From VXYL01 sp965199915 (GTDB lineage Bacteria; Pseudomonadota; Gammaproteobacteria; Pseudomonadales; Azotimanducaceae), in the NCBI GenBank assembly GCA_965199915.1, contig OZ241348.1, positions 434,001 through 498,000 of the forward strand: a stretch of DNA of 64,000 bases, in the 5' to 3' direction. Positions 1-7,420 of the stretch are shown here, one piece after another. The position numbers and the translations under genes are program-made. The notes below the pieces were generated by a model that ran no database searches, was not told the DNA's origin, and worked only from the letters and a program-made list of their open reading frames with translations. Each line of letters starts with the position of its first letter. Within the stretch, counting starts at the first letter, position 1.

Positions 1-147
1 TCCGAAGCCGAGCGCGAGCGCTTGTACAAGGCGGTGTACCAATCCGCCACGTGGAAAAACCACATCGCGCCCAAGGTGGCGGAGCTGATGTCGCCGGACA
101 TCGAAGTGACGCGCATCGTGCCCACGCCGCGCTCGGTTGTCAGCTAA
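1..147 (+). CDS. C-terminal end of an unidentified protein (partial)
   Basis: An open frame enters from the left edge and stops with TAA at 145-147, giving the last 48 residues of a protein that begins outside the window. The tail has an amphipathic Glu/Arg-rich helix followed by the pattern YQSATWKNHIAP. This loosely recalls the C-terminus of periplasmic solute-binding receptors (tripartite tricarboxylate type), but it is too short for a firm call. It runs into the amidase gene in the same direction with only a few bases between stop and ATG, so the two are probably cotranscribed. Confidence 0.5.
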   Translation, partial: SEAERERLYKAVYQSATWKNHIAPKVAELMSPDIEVTRIVPTPRSVVS

Positions 148-151
148 GCCG

Positions 152-1597
152 ATGAGGGGGGACACCGCTTTCGCAAGCGCCGTGGAACTGGCGCGGCAAC
201 TCAAGGGCAAAACGATCGGCTGCGCGGAATTGCTGGCGCACTACTTCGAGCGGGTGGACCGCTTCAACCCGGCGCTGAACGCCATCGTCGTGCAAATCCG
301 CGAGCCGGCGATGGCGCGCGCCAAGGCCGCGGACCAAGCGCTCGCCCGCGGCGAGGACTGGGGGCCCCTGCACGGCGTGCCGATGACGGTGAAGGAGTCC
401 TACGATGTGGCCGGCACCCCCACCACCTGGGGCCTGCCCGACCTCAAGGACAACGTCGCCGCCAAGGACGCCCTGGCCATCACGCGCTTGCAAGGCGCCG
501 GCGCGGTGGTGTTCGGCAAGACCAACGTGCCGCTGATGCTGTCGGACTTCCAGAGCTACAACGACATCTACGGCACCACCAACAACCCGTGGAACACCGA
601 GCGCGTGCCGGGCGGCTCGTCCGGCGGCGCCGCGGCGGCCTTGGCCGCGGGATTGGCCGGCTTGGAGACGGGTTCGGACATCGGCGGCTCCATCCGCAAT
701 CCGGCGCACTTCTGCGGCGTGTTCGGCCACAAGCCCACATGGAACCTGCTGCCGCCCCGCGGCCACGCCACGCCGGGCGTGCTCAGCCCCTCGGACATCT
801 CCGTGATCGGCCCCCTGGCGCGCTCCGCCGCGGACTTGGAGGTGGCGGTGCGCGCCATGGCCGGCCCGGACGAAATCGCCAGCCGCGGCCTGCGCGTGGA
901 ACTGCCCGCGCTCGACAAGGCGCCGGACGCGCTGCGCGTGGCGGTGTGGCGGGACGATGCGATGGCGCCGGTGGACGACGCCGTCTCCGCCCGCGTGGAC
1001 GGTGTGGCCGGCGCGCTGCGCGGTTTGGGCGCGCAAGTGGATTTCGACGCCCGCCCGGTGGATGCCGAACGCTCGCACTTCGTCTACCAGTACCTGCTGC
1101 AGGCCACCATGTCCGCCCGCCTGCCGGAGGATCGCTTTCAACGGGCGCTCGCCGCGGTGGAGGAGTTGCCGGCGGACGACGGCAGCTTGGGCGCGACCAT
1201 CGCGCGGGCGCAGGTGGCGCGTTTTCGCGACTGGACGGCGAACAACGAGCGGCGCACCCACCTGCGGTGGGCTTGGCACGAGTTCTTCAAGCGCTTCGAC
1301 ATCGTGGTCGCCCCCATCATGGCCACGTCCGCGTTTCCCCACGACCACCGGCCCTTCGGCGAGCGCACCGTGCAAGTGAACGGCAAGCCGGTGGGATATT
1401 TCGAGCAAGTCTTCTGGGCCGGGCTTGCGAGCCTCGCCTACTTGCCCTCCACGGTGGTGCCCACTGGCCCGGACGCGGACGGATTACCCATCGGCGTGCA
1501 GATCATCGGGCCGGAATACGGCGACCTGATCACCATCGGCGTGGCCAAGCTGCTGGAGCAAGAAGGGTTCGCGTTCTCCCCGCCGCCGGGCTACTAA
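152..1597 (+). CDS. Amidase signature family hydrolase
   Basis: This is an amidase of the amidase signature family, which hydrolyses C-N bonds of amides through a Ser-cisSer-Lys triad. Counting from the ATG at 152, the triad candidates are Lys81 (in TVKESYD), Ser156 (in PGGSSGG) and Ser180 (in GSDIGGS), spaced as in the family. At 481 residues it is of normal length and has the usual Gly/Ser-rich core. An in-frame TTG at 137 overlapping the upstream stop is an alternative start; ATG 152 is preferred because it follows the TAA closely. The substrate cannot be deduced. It lies 12 bp before the mevalonate gene mvaD on the same strand, but no role in isoprenoid synthesis is implied. Confidence 0.9.
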   Translation: MRGDTAFASAVELARQLKGKTIGCAELLAHYFERVDRFNPALNAIVVQIREPAMARAKAADQALARGEDWGPLHGVPMTVKESYDVAGTPTTWGLPDLKDNVAAKDALAITRLQGAGAVVFGKTNVPLMLSDFQSYNDIYGTTNNPWNTERVPGGSSGGAAAALAAGLAGLETGSDIGGSIRNPAHFCGVFGHKPTWNLLPPRGHATPGVLSPSDISVIGPLARSAADLEVAVRAMAGPDEIASRGLRVELPALDKAPDALRVAVWRDDAMAPVDDAVSARVDGVAGALRGLGAQVDFDARPVDAERSHFVYQYLLQATMSARLPEDRFQRALAAVEELPADDGSLGATIARAQVARFRDWTANNERRTHLRWAWHEFFKRFDIVVAPIMATSAFPHDHRPFGERTVQVNGKPVGYFEQVFWAGLASLAYLPSTVVPTGPDADGLPIGVQIIGPEYGDLITIGVAKLLEQEGFAFSPPPGY

Positions 1598-1609
1598 ATC
1601 GACCAGGCA

Positions 1610-2557
1610 ATGGCCACGGCGACAGCCCACCCCAACATCGCTTTGGTGAAGTACTGGGGCAAACGCGAAGGTTCGGGCAACATTCCGGCCACGCCGTCTT
1701 TGTCGCTAACGCTCGACGCGCTCGTCACGCGCACCACGGTGGAAGCGGCACCGGCGGACTCGCTACGCATCAACGGCGAGCGCCGATGCGACGCCAAAGT
1801 GCGTTGCCTGGTGCGGCAAATGCGCGCCGCTTTCGACCTTCCGCCACTGGCCGTCTCCACCACCAACGACTTTCCCACCGGCGCCGGCCTCGCCTCCTCG
1901 GCCTCCGGTTTCGCGGCGCTCGTCACCGCGGTGGACGCCGCGTTCGACCTGGGCTTGGACGCCGCCGAGCGCTCCGTTTGGGCGCGTCGGGGCTCGGCGT
2001 CGGCGGCGCGTTCCATCCACGGCGGGTTCGCAACGCTCGGCGACGACACTTCGTGGGCCGCCGCGCCGCTCGCCAGCGCCGAACACTGGCCGCTCGAGGT
2101 GGTGGTGGCCATCGTCTCCACCCAAGCCAAGACGGTGACATCCACCCAAGGCATGGAGCACACGCGCCGGACATCGCCGTTCTACGACGGCTGGCTGCGC
2201 TCCACGCCCGCCGACTACGCCGCCGCCCGGCGCGCCGTGCTAGAGCGGGACTTCGCGGCGCTGGCGACCGTGGCCGAGCACAGCTGCCTGAAGATGCATG
2301 GCCTCATGCTCTCCACAGCGGCGGCGCTGCTGTATTGGAACGAAGCCACCCTCGCCGCGATCCACACCGTGCGCGAACTGCGCGAGGCCGGTGTACCGGT
2401 GTTCTTCACCGTGGACGCGGGGCCGCAGGTGAAAGCGGTGTGTGCGCCCGGCCACGGGGCGGCGGTGGCGGACAAACTCGCCAGCGTGCCGGGCGTGCGC
2501 CGGATCGTGCACAGCGGACTGGGTGCCGGAGCGCGCGTGGCGAACGCCGGTGGATGA
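1610..2557 (+). CDS. mvaD: Diphosphomevalonate decarboxylase
   Basis: GHMP-superfamily enzyme that converts mevalonate 5-diphosphate, ATP-dependently, to isopentenyl diphosphate, the last step of the classical mevalonate pathway. The N-terminus carries the family hallmark ANIALVKYWGK-like motif (here HPNIALVKYWGK). A central ATP-loop PTGAGLASSASG begins near residue 85, and the C-terminal TVDAGPQVK segment matches the substrate-binding part. The 315-residue length is typical. The gene overlaps the next gene, phosphomevalonate kinase, by 8 bp, indicating translational coupling. Mevalonate genes are uncommon in Proteobacteria, so this cluster may have been acquired. Identity is supported both by motifs and by the neighbouring kinase. 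Confidence 0.93.
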   Translation: MATATAHPNIALVKYWGKREGSGNIPATPSLSLTLDALVTRTTVEAAPADSLRINGERRCDAKVRCLVRQMRAAFDLPPLAVSTTNDFPTGAGLASSASGFAALVTAVDAAFDLGLDAAERSVWARRGSASAARSIHGGFATLGDDTSWAAAPLASAEHWPLEVVVAIVSTQAKTVTSTQGMEHTRRTSPFYDGWLRSTPADYAAARRAVLERDFAALATVAEHSCLKMHGLMLSTAAALLYWNEATLAAIHTVRELREAGVPVFFTVDAGPQVKAVCAPGHGAAVADKLASVPGVRRIVHSGLGAGARVANAGG

Positions 2558-3533
2558 CTGGCAAGTCGAGGCGAGCGCCCCCGGCAAAATCGTCCTCACC
2601 GGCGAATACGCGGTGCTTGCGGGAGCGCCGGCTTTGGTGGCCGCGGTGGATCGCTGGGTCGTTTGCCGCCTCGCGTTGCGGCAACAGGGCGGCTGGCGGT
2701 TCCGCAGCCAAGGCTTTGCGAGCGACGAAACGTTCACCAAAGCGGCGCTCTACCAAGCGCCCTCCAACACCATCGCCGGAGTGGCGCGGCAAGTCCTCAC
2801 CGAAGCGGACGCGCCCGCGCACATTGAGGCTTTCATCGATTCGTCGGCCTGCTACCGCAACGGGCAAAAACTCGGCGTCGGTTCCAGCGCCGCCACGGTG
2901 ACGGCGCTTGCCGTCGCACTACGAGCGTTGCGCGGCGAAGCGCCGGAGCTCGCGGAACTGATCGACATCCACTCCGCGTTCCAAGGTGGCGGCAGCGGCT
3001 TGGACGTGGCCGCGTCGTTCACCGGCGGCGTGATCCGCTACCAACGCCGCCGCGTCGCGCCGGTGCGCCTGCCCGAAGGTCTTGCGAAGCAGGTGGTCTT
3101 CTGCGGCGAAGGCACTGCCACCGCGAAGCGTTTGACCGCGTTCGATGCGTGGCGCAAAGGCGGCACGCCCGCCGCCCTGCGGCATCTAGCCGACGCCGCC
3201 GAGGCGGTTCTTGGGCGCTTGGACGAGGCCGCAGGCTTCGCCCAAGCCTTTGGCGACTACGCGGACGCGCTGGCGCGTTTCGACCGCGCGACGGGCCTCG
3301 GCATCTTCGGCCCGCGCCACCAACACATCCGCAAGCTGGCGGCCCGCTCCGGCGTGTACTACAAGCCATGCGGCGCCGGCGGCAACGACATCGGCCTCGC
3401 GTTCGGGACGGACGCGCACGCGATGGCGCACTTCCGCCAGGCGGTGTACTCGGCGGGCTTGGCGGCAGAGCAGCGGTTCGAGCCGGTGGAGGTGCAGTTC
3501 TCAAACAACGGGGCGCAAGTGCGCTCGCGGTGA
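2550..3533 (+). CDS. mvaK2: Phosphomevalonate kinase (GHMP kinase)
   Basis: GHMP kinase expected to phosphorylate mevalonate 5-phosphate to the diphosphate. The start is taken as GTG at 2550, overlapping the mvaD stop, which gives the typical N-terminal motif ASAPGKIVLTGEYAVL. The ATP-binding loop LGVGSSAATVT and the C-terminal motif KPCGAGGNDIGLAFG complete the three GHMP signatures. The 327-residue length fits bacterial PMK. Discrimination from other GHMP kinases rests on the adjacency to mvaD and to the HMGR-mevalonate kinase gene, which already supplies the mevalonate kinase activity. A 30-bp piece of this gene (3285-3314) is repeated just downstream of its stop codon. Confidence 0.87.
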   Translation: MDDWQVEASAPGKIVLTGEYAVLAGAPALVAAVDRWVVCRLALRQQGGWRFRSQGFASDETFTKAALYQAPSNTIAGVARQVLTEADAPAHIEAFIDSSACYRNGQKLGVGSSAATVTALAVALRALRGEAPELAELIDIHSAFQGGGSGLDVAASFTGGVIRYQRRRVAPVRLPEGLAKQVVFCGEGTATAKRLTAFDAWRKGGTPAALRHLADAAEAVLGRLDEAAGFAQAFGDYADALARFDRATGLGIFGPRHQHIRKLAARSGVYYKPCGAGGNDIGLAFGTDAHAMAHFRQAVYSAGLAAEQRFEPVEVQFSNNGAQVRSR

Positions 3534-3630
3534 AGGATCCGTGAGGTGGTCGGCGCTGCGCTGCGATGGCGGGGTGCTATCGGTGCTACGCTCGCCGCCC
3601 GAGGCAGAGGTGCCCGCAAAACGGGTTACA

Positions 3631-3660
3631 CGCGCGACGGGCCTCGGCATCTTCGGCCCG
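3631..3660 (+). repeat. 30-bp exact copy of an internal pmk segment
   Basis: Bases 3631-3660 are identical to 3285-3314 inside the phosphomevalonate kinase gene (encoding the peptide ATGLGIFGP). The match fades after a few bases on both sides. The copy lies about 100 bp after the kinase stop codon in non-coding sequence. Confidence 0.9.
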
Positions 3661-3778
3661 TGCCCACCAAAGTGAAGCTTGGCATGCAGCGATCATTCCC
3701 GCAGCGTTCGCCCGCCCACTGCGAGCGTATTACACAAACAAGACGCTGGCTTTCGTGGCCGCGGAAGACACGCAACGT

Positions 3779-3835
3779 ATGACCGAAGAGTCCGAACAAC
3801 CCACCTATCGTTGGCAGTCCACGGACGATCTATGA
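3779..3835 (+). other. Possible antitoxin C-terminal remnant before the PIN gene
   Basis: A short in-frame stretch ending MTEESEQPTYRWQSTDDL stops with TGA at 3833-3835, overlapping the ATG of the PIN-domain gene (ATGA junction). That is the usual coupling of an antitoxin to its toxin. The acidic, tryptophan-containing composition looks protein-like. The upstream part of the same frame does not resemble any DNA-binding domain and merges with the copied pmk fragment, so this is probably what is left of a truncated antitoxin. Confidence 0.25.
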
Positions 3836-4224
3836 AGGTCTTGCTGGACACGAATGTCCTCATCTCGGCCCTAACATCTGGCACAGGAACCTGTGCGGAC
3901 GTACTACGGGCCGTGTTGGCCACGCACCGCCTTGCTGTTGGCAGCACCGTGCTGGCTGAGTGCGAGCGTGTGCTGGTCGAGAAGATGAAGGTGCCGGCTC
4001 CGCGAGCTCGGGGTGCCATCGCGTTCCTCGCCCGCCAAGCAGAGGTCATTCAACCCACCAAGCCAGCCACTTGGCCGCTCCGCGACCCTGATGACCGTTG
4101 GGTTGTCGCTGCCGCCTTGGAGGGGAAGGTGGATGTGCTGATCACAGGAGACAGCGACATCTTGGATGAGCCCCGGACCGAGCTCAAGACGCTTTCTCCT
4201 AGGCAATTCCTAGAGCAGCAATGA
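3832..4224 (+). CDS. PIN-domain ribonuclease toxin
   Basis: PIN-domain protein of 130 residues, a predicted Mg2+-dependent ribonuclease toxin. Acidic active-site candidates are Asp6 in LLDTNVLIS near the N-terminus, Glu in LAECERVL, Asp in RDPDDRWVV and Asp in LITGDSDIL, in the order expected for PIN folds. The sequence style matches the stand-alone putative toxins grouped as COG1569. The ATG at 3832 overlaps the preceding TGA. A ribbon-helix-helix antitoxin-like gene lies immediately downstream but on the opposite strand, which is not the standard toxin-antitoxin order. The module splits the mevalonate genes. Confidence 0.8.
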   Translation: MKVLLDTNVLISALTSGTGTCADVLRAVLATHRLAVGSTVLAECERVLVEKMKVPAPRARGAIAFLARQAEVIQPTKPATWPLRDPDDRWVVAAALEGKVDVLITGDSDILDEPRTELKTLSPRQFLEQQ

Positions 4225-4282
4225 CCGCCAAGCTTAGAGGATTGGGCACGGTGTGGGTGCTATCGCGACCATGAGCACGGAT

Positions 4283-4498
4283 CTACGAGATCTCACGGAA
4301 AACGTCGTCGTCCGTGAACCAACCGCGCGCCTGTGCGTAGGGCGCCAACTCCTTCTGCAACGCATTGAGTCGCACGAGCGCAAGCTGCCTCCGCAGGGCC
4401 TCTCGAACGAAATCTTGTCTTCGCACCCCAGCGCATGCAACGGCCTCGCGCAGATCTGCCTCCAGTTGCCCGTCAAGTTCGATGTTCAACGTCGCCAT
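4283..4498 (-). CDS. Ribbon-helix-helix antitoxin-like protein
   Basis: A 71-residue protein starting MATLNIELDGQLEADLREA. A short beta strand followed by two helices (to residue ~45, ending FVREALRRQLAL) is the ribbon-helix-helix DNA-binding fold of CopG/ParD-type antitoxins. The C-terminal part (QKELAPYAQARGWFTDDDVFREIS region) would bind a toxin. No toxin gene follows it on its own strand; the nearest is the convergent PIN gene 58 bp away. It may be the cognate antitoxin in an unusual tail-to-tail arrangement, or an orphan. Confidence 0.7.
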   Translation of the reverse strand: MATLNIELDGQLEADLREAVACAGVRRQDFVREALRRQLALVRLNALQKELAPYAQARGWFTDDDVFREIS

Positions 4499-4814
4499 GC
4501 CTAGTTGCTCTTTGGTCGAAAGGCGGACGGGCGCCACTGCCGCAATCCCCAATTGTAGTCCAAGTTGAGGACATGCGTTGTTATGGAGCATAGCTGCCTA
4601 TTCGGTAGCTCGGTAGCCAAGCCAGTCACCACCATCGGTAACGGTGCGGTTGCTCAGCAACACTCCCGGTGGGTGCGTTCCAGTCGCGGCCGCAAGGATT
4701 GCACAGTATTTGCGCTGCGGACCGCCACGTTTTCGGCACAATACAGCCGTGTCGCGCACTGGCTGGCGAACACCAGTTCCCCCCGGCCTGCCACCGCAGA
4801 AGGAGCCATTGAAA
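4499..4814. other. Gene-free stretch before the HMGR-MK gene
   Basis: No convincing coding sequence was found here. It must hold the promoters of the leftward RHH gene and the rightward HMGR-MK gene. A small imperfect inverted repeat (AGCTGCC/GGTAGCT, around 4591-4610) is visible. A strong AAGGAG Shine-Dalgarno at 4800-4805 sits at its right end and fixes the start of the next gene. No clear sigma-70 promoter can be picked out by eye. Confidence 0.5.
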
Positions 4815-7136
4815 TTGAGCGCTAGCGCAGCCCGAGGCGTCGCGGCCACCAGTTCGCGCATTCCCAACTTCTTCAAGCTGGACATGGAAGCGCGGGTGGA
4901 GGCGTTGCGCGAGCGCGGCTTGCTCACGGACGAGGACATCCGCGCCCTGAAGTCCGGCGAACACACGCTCAAGGCCCACATCGCCGACAAGATGATCGAG
5001 AACGTGGTGGGCGTCTTCGGCCTGCCGCTTGGCCTCGGCCTCAACTTCCTCGTGGACGGGCGCGACTACATCGTGCCGCTTTCGGTGGAGGAGCCGTCCA
5101 TCGTCGCCGGGCTTTCGGGCGCGGCGCGCACCGCCAGGCTGTCGGGCGGCTTCGAGACCGAGGTGACGGATCCCATCCTCATCGGCCAAGTGCAGGTGGT
5201 GGACGTGCCGGGGGCCGAAGCGGGCGGGGCCGCGGATTCTCGGCAACACCTCGACGCCGCCCGCCGCGTGCTCGTCGCGCGCAAGCAGGACATCCTCAAC
5301 TTGGCGAACAGCCTGCATCCGAAGATGGTGGCCCGGGGCGGCGGCGCGCGCGACATCGAGGTGTTCGCGCACCGCGGCCCGGAGTCCGGCAGCGCCATGC
5401 TGGTGCTGCATCTCCTGGTGGACACCCGCGACGCGATGGGGGCGAACATCGTCAACGGCATGTGCGAGGGCATCGCCAGCCTGGTGGAGTCCATCACCGG
5501 CGGCAAGGTGTTTCTGCGCATCCTCTCCAACCTCACGGACCGCGCCTTGGCGCGCGCCCGCGTGCGCATTCCGGTGCAGAACCTCTCGATGAAGGGCTTT
5601 TCGGGCGCCGAAGTGCGCGACGGCATTGTGCTGGCGAGCGACTTGGCACAGGTGGATCGCTACCGCGCCGCCACCCACAACAAGGGCGTCATGAACGGCG
5701 TGGACGCCGTGGCCATCGCCACCGGCAACGACTTCCGCGCCATCGAAGCCGCCGCGCACGCCTACGCGGCGCGAGACGGCCGCTACCGCGGCCTGACGCG
5801 CTGGCGCAAAGATGAGGACGGTGCCCTGCTCGGCGAGATCGAGATGCCCATGAAGGTCGGCACCGTGGGCGGCTCGCTGGAGACCAACCCCACCGTGCGC
5901 CTCAACCACCGCCTGCTCGGTTCGCCCAACGCCGCCGAGCTGGCCGCGGTGATGGGCGCCGTCGGCTTGGCGCAGAACTACGCCGCGCTGCGCTCGCTGG
6001 CCACCGCCGGCATTCAACAGAACCACATGACGTTGCACGCCCGCAGCGTGGCGTCCGCCGCCGGCGTGCCGGAGGCGCTGTTCGACGACGTGGTGGACGC
6101 GCTCATCGAGAGCGGCGACATCAAGGTGTGGAAGGCGGAGGAGCTGGCGCGGCGCTTCGCCGGCGCGCGCGGTGGCGGCGGGGAGCGCGCCGCGGCGGCG
6201 GACGCCGTGGAGCCGCGCAGCAGCGCGTGCGGGAAAGTCATCCTGCTTGGCGAACACGCCGTGGTGTACGGACGTTCGGCGTTGGCGTCGCCGCTGCCCT
6301 TGGCGGTGGAGGCGCGGGTGGTGGACGCCGCCGACGGGGTGCAGCTGCTCATTCCGCGCTGGGGCGTGGAGCAGCGCTTGCCGCCTTCCGGCGAACAGGC
6401 GGCCGGGGCGGCCGGCATCCTGGCGCTGCTGCTGGCGCGGCTGGAACTCGCCGGACGCCCCATGACCATCGAGGTCTTCCCCAACGTGCCGCGCGCCATG
6501 GGCCTCGGCGGCTCGGCGGCGCTGGCGGTGAGCGTGGTGCGCGCCTTGGACACGCATTTCAATCTGGGCCTTGGCGCGGCGGAGGTGAACGCCCACGCGT
6601 TCGAGTGCGAGCGGGCGGCGCACATCACGCCTTCCGGCGTGGACAACACCATCGCCACCTACGGCGCCACGATGCTGTTCCGCGCCCGCGCCGGCGAGGC
6701 GCCGGAGTTCACCGAACTGCCGCTCGGCAAGCCGCTGCCCTTGGTGGTGGGCGTTTCCGGCAAGGAGAGCCTCACCGCCACCAGCGTCGCCCGGGTGGCG
6801 GCCGCCTGGCGGCGCAACCGCGCGCGCTACGAGGGAATCTTCGACCAGATGGACGCGCTGGCGCGCGTCGCCGCCGATGCGGTGCGCGACGGGGCGCTGG
6901 CGGATTTGGGCGAGCTCATGAACCTCTGCCACGGCTACCTGAGCGCGCTGCAGGTGTCTTCCCCAGAGCTCGAAGCGCTGGTACACATCGCGCGGCGGAA
7001 CGGCGCGGCAGGCGCCAAACTCACCGGCGGGGGCGGCGGCGGCGCGGCGGTGGCGTTGTGCGCGGACGGCGGAGAAGGCGTGGCCGCTGCGTTCGAGAAG
7101 GCGGGCTACGAGGCGCTGCGCTTCGAGATCCGCTAG
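4815..7136 (+). CDS. Fused class II HMG-CoA reductase - mevalonate kinase
   Basis: One uninterrupted 773-residue frame joins two consecutive mevalonate-pathway enzymes. Residues ~15-445 are a class II HMG-CoA reductase: Glu93 in VEEPSIVAG, the DAMGAN dinucleotide motif, Lys290 in HNKGVMNG, Asp306 in GNDFRAIEA and His404 in HMTLHAR match the catalytic set known from Pseudomonas mevalonii. A Gly/Ala-rich linker leads to a GHMP kinase at ~470-773, with CGKVILLGEHAVVYG, the PRAMGLGGSAALAV loop and KLTGGGGGG, typical of mevalonate kinase. The start is chosen as TTG 4815, nine bases after AGGAG at 4801-4805; TTG 4809 is possible. Frame further upstream lacks homology. The fusion would channel HMG-CoA to phosphomevalonate. 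Its neighbours supply the next two steps. Confidence 0.92.
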   Translation: MSASAARGVAATSSRIPNFFKLDMEARVEALRERGLLTDEDIRALKSGEHTLKAHIADKMIENVVGVFGLPLGLGLNFLVDGRDYIVPLSVEEPSIVAGLSGAARTARLSGGFETEVTDPILIGQVQVVDVPGAEAGGAADSRQHLDAARRVLVARKQDILNLANSLHPKMVARGGGARDIEVFAHRGPESGSAMLVLHLLVDTRDAMGANIVNGMCEGIASLVESITGGKVFLRILSNLTDRALARARVRIPVQNLSMKGFSGAEVRDGIVLASDLAQVDRYRAATHNKGVMNGVDAVAIATGNDFRAIEAAAHAYAARDGRYRGLTRWRKDEDGALLGEIEMPMKVGTVGGSLETNPTVRLNHRLLGSPNAAELAAVMGAVGLAQNYAALRSLATAGIQQNHMTLHARSVASAAGVPEALFDDVVDALIESGDIKVWKAEELARRFAGARGGGGERAAAADAVEPRSSACGKVILLGEHAVVYGRSALASPLPLAVEARVVDAADGVQLLIPRWGVEQRLPPSGEQAAGAAGILALLLARLELAGRPMTIEVFPNVPRAMGLGGSAALAVSVVRALDTHFNLGLGAAEVNAHAFECERAAHITPSGVDNTIATYGATMLFRARAGEAPEFTELPLGKPLPLVVGVSGKESLTATSVARVAAAWRRNRARYEGIFDQMDALARVAADAVRDGALADLGELMNLCHGYLSALQVSSPELEALVHIARRNGAAGAKLTGGGGGGAAVALCADGGEGVAAAFEKAGYEALRFEIR

Positions 7137-7221
7137 TGCGCGCCCTTTCGGGCGCGTTGGAGTTTGCTTTCGCAAACTCGGTGCCGGCCGCAGAACTGAT
7201 TCATTCGTGCAGGTCTTCGCC
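7137..7221 (+). repeat. Double-hairpin intergenic repeat, copy R1
   Basis: The repeat begins directly after the TAG stop of the HMGR-MK gene. Hairpin 1 is CGCGCCC-TTTC-GGGCGCG (7139-7156). Hairpin 2 is GAGTTTGC-TTTC-GCAAACTC (7160-7179). A conserved tail follows (GTGCCGGCCGCAGAACT, then a GTGCAGGTCTTCGCC-like end). The same arrangement recurs at R2, R3, R6 and R8. There is no T-tract after either hairpin, so it is not a standard intrinsic terminator. Confidence 0.85.
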
Positions 7222-7233
7222 TCTCAAGAGGCT

Positions 7234-7335
7234 GTGCGCGCCCTGCGGGTCGGCGCACCCTCACGGGCGCGTTCGGGTTTGCTCCGCGAACTTGGTGGCC
7301 GTTGCGGAACTTGACGCATCTGTGGGCTGCCGGCG
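7234..7335 (+). repeat. Double-hairpin intergenic repeat, copy R2
   Basis: A second, diverged copy in tandem with R1. It has a GGCGCACCC/GGGCGCG stem, then a degenerate GGGTTTGC-TCC-GCGAACTT stem, then the conserved tail GCGGAACTTGACGCATCTGTG. Compensatory-looking changes keep the second hairpin partly paired. Confidence 0.75.
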
Positions 7336-7371
7336 AGATTGGCACCGCCACCATCGGTTCTGCTACCTTAC

Positions 7372-7403
7372 GTTGCTTCGCAACACCTATGTTGCTTTGC
7401 AAC
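7372..7403 (+). promoter_or_regulatory. Two identical-stem mini-hairpins before the MaoC pair
   Basis: GTTGC-TTC-GCAAC (7372-7384) and GTTGC-TTT-GCAAC (7391-7403) are separated by six bases and lie 17 bases before the ATG of the hydratase gene, just ahead of its AGGGGG ribosome-binding site. Tandem hairpins here could influence translation or mRNA stability. No protein partner can be named. Confidence 0.5.
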
Positions 7404-7420
7404 ACGCTCAAGGGGGATCC

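Noticed and set aside
140..1408. Long minus-strand open frame opposite the amidase
   Set aside because: High G+C leaves antisense frames open; it has no recognisable motifs and lies wholly over a clear amidase.
2442..2549. Start of phosphomevalonate kinase at the ATG 2442
   Set aside because: It would add 36 low-complexity residues from within mvaD; GTG 2550 gives the canonical GHMP N-terminus and normal coupling.
4644..4814. Start of HMGR-MK at 4644
   Set aside because: The added ~57 residues do not resemble HMG-CoA reductase, and a strong AAGGAG lies only at 4800-4805, pointing to TTG 4815.
4626..7175. 849-codon minus-strand frame opposite HMGR-MK
   Set aside because: Low-complexity His/Arg/Ala-rich translation with no domain; an antisense shadow of the fusion gene.
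7137..7180. Hairpins after HMGR-MK as ordinary Rho-independent terminators
   Set aside because: Neither stem is followed by a T-tract, and the same ~85-bp structure recurs elsewhere with a conserved tail, so a repeat family fits better.
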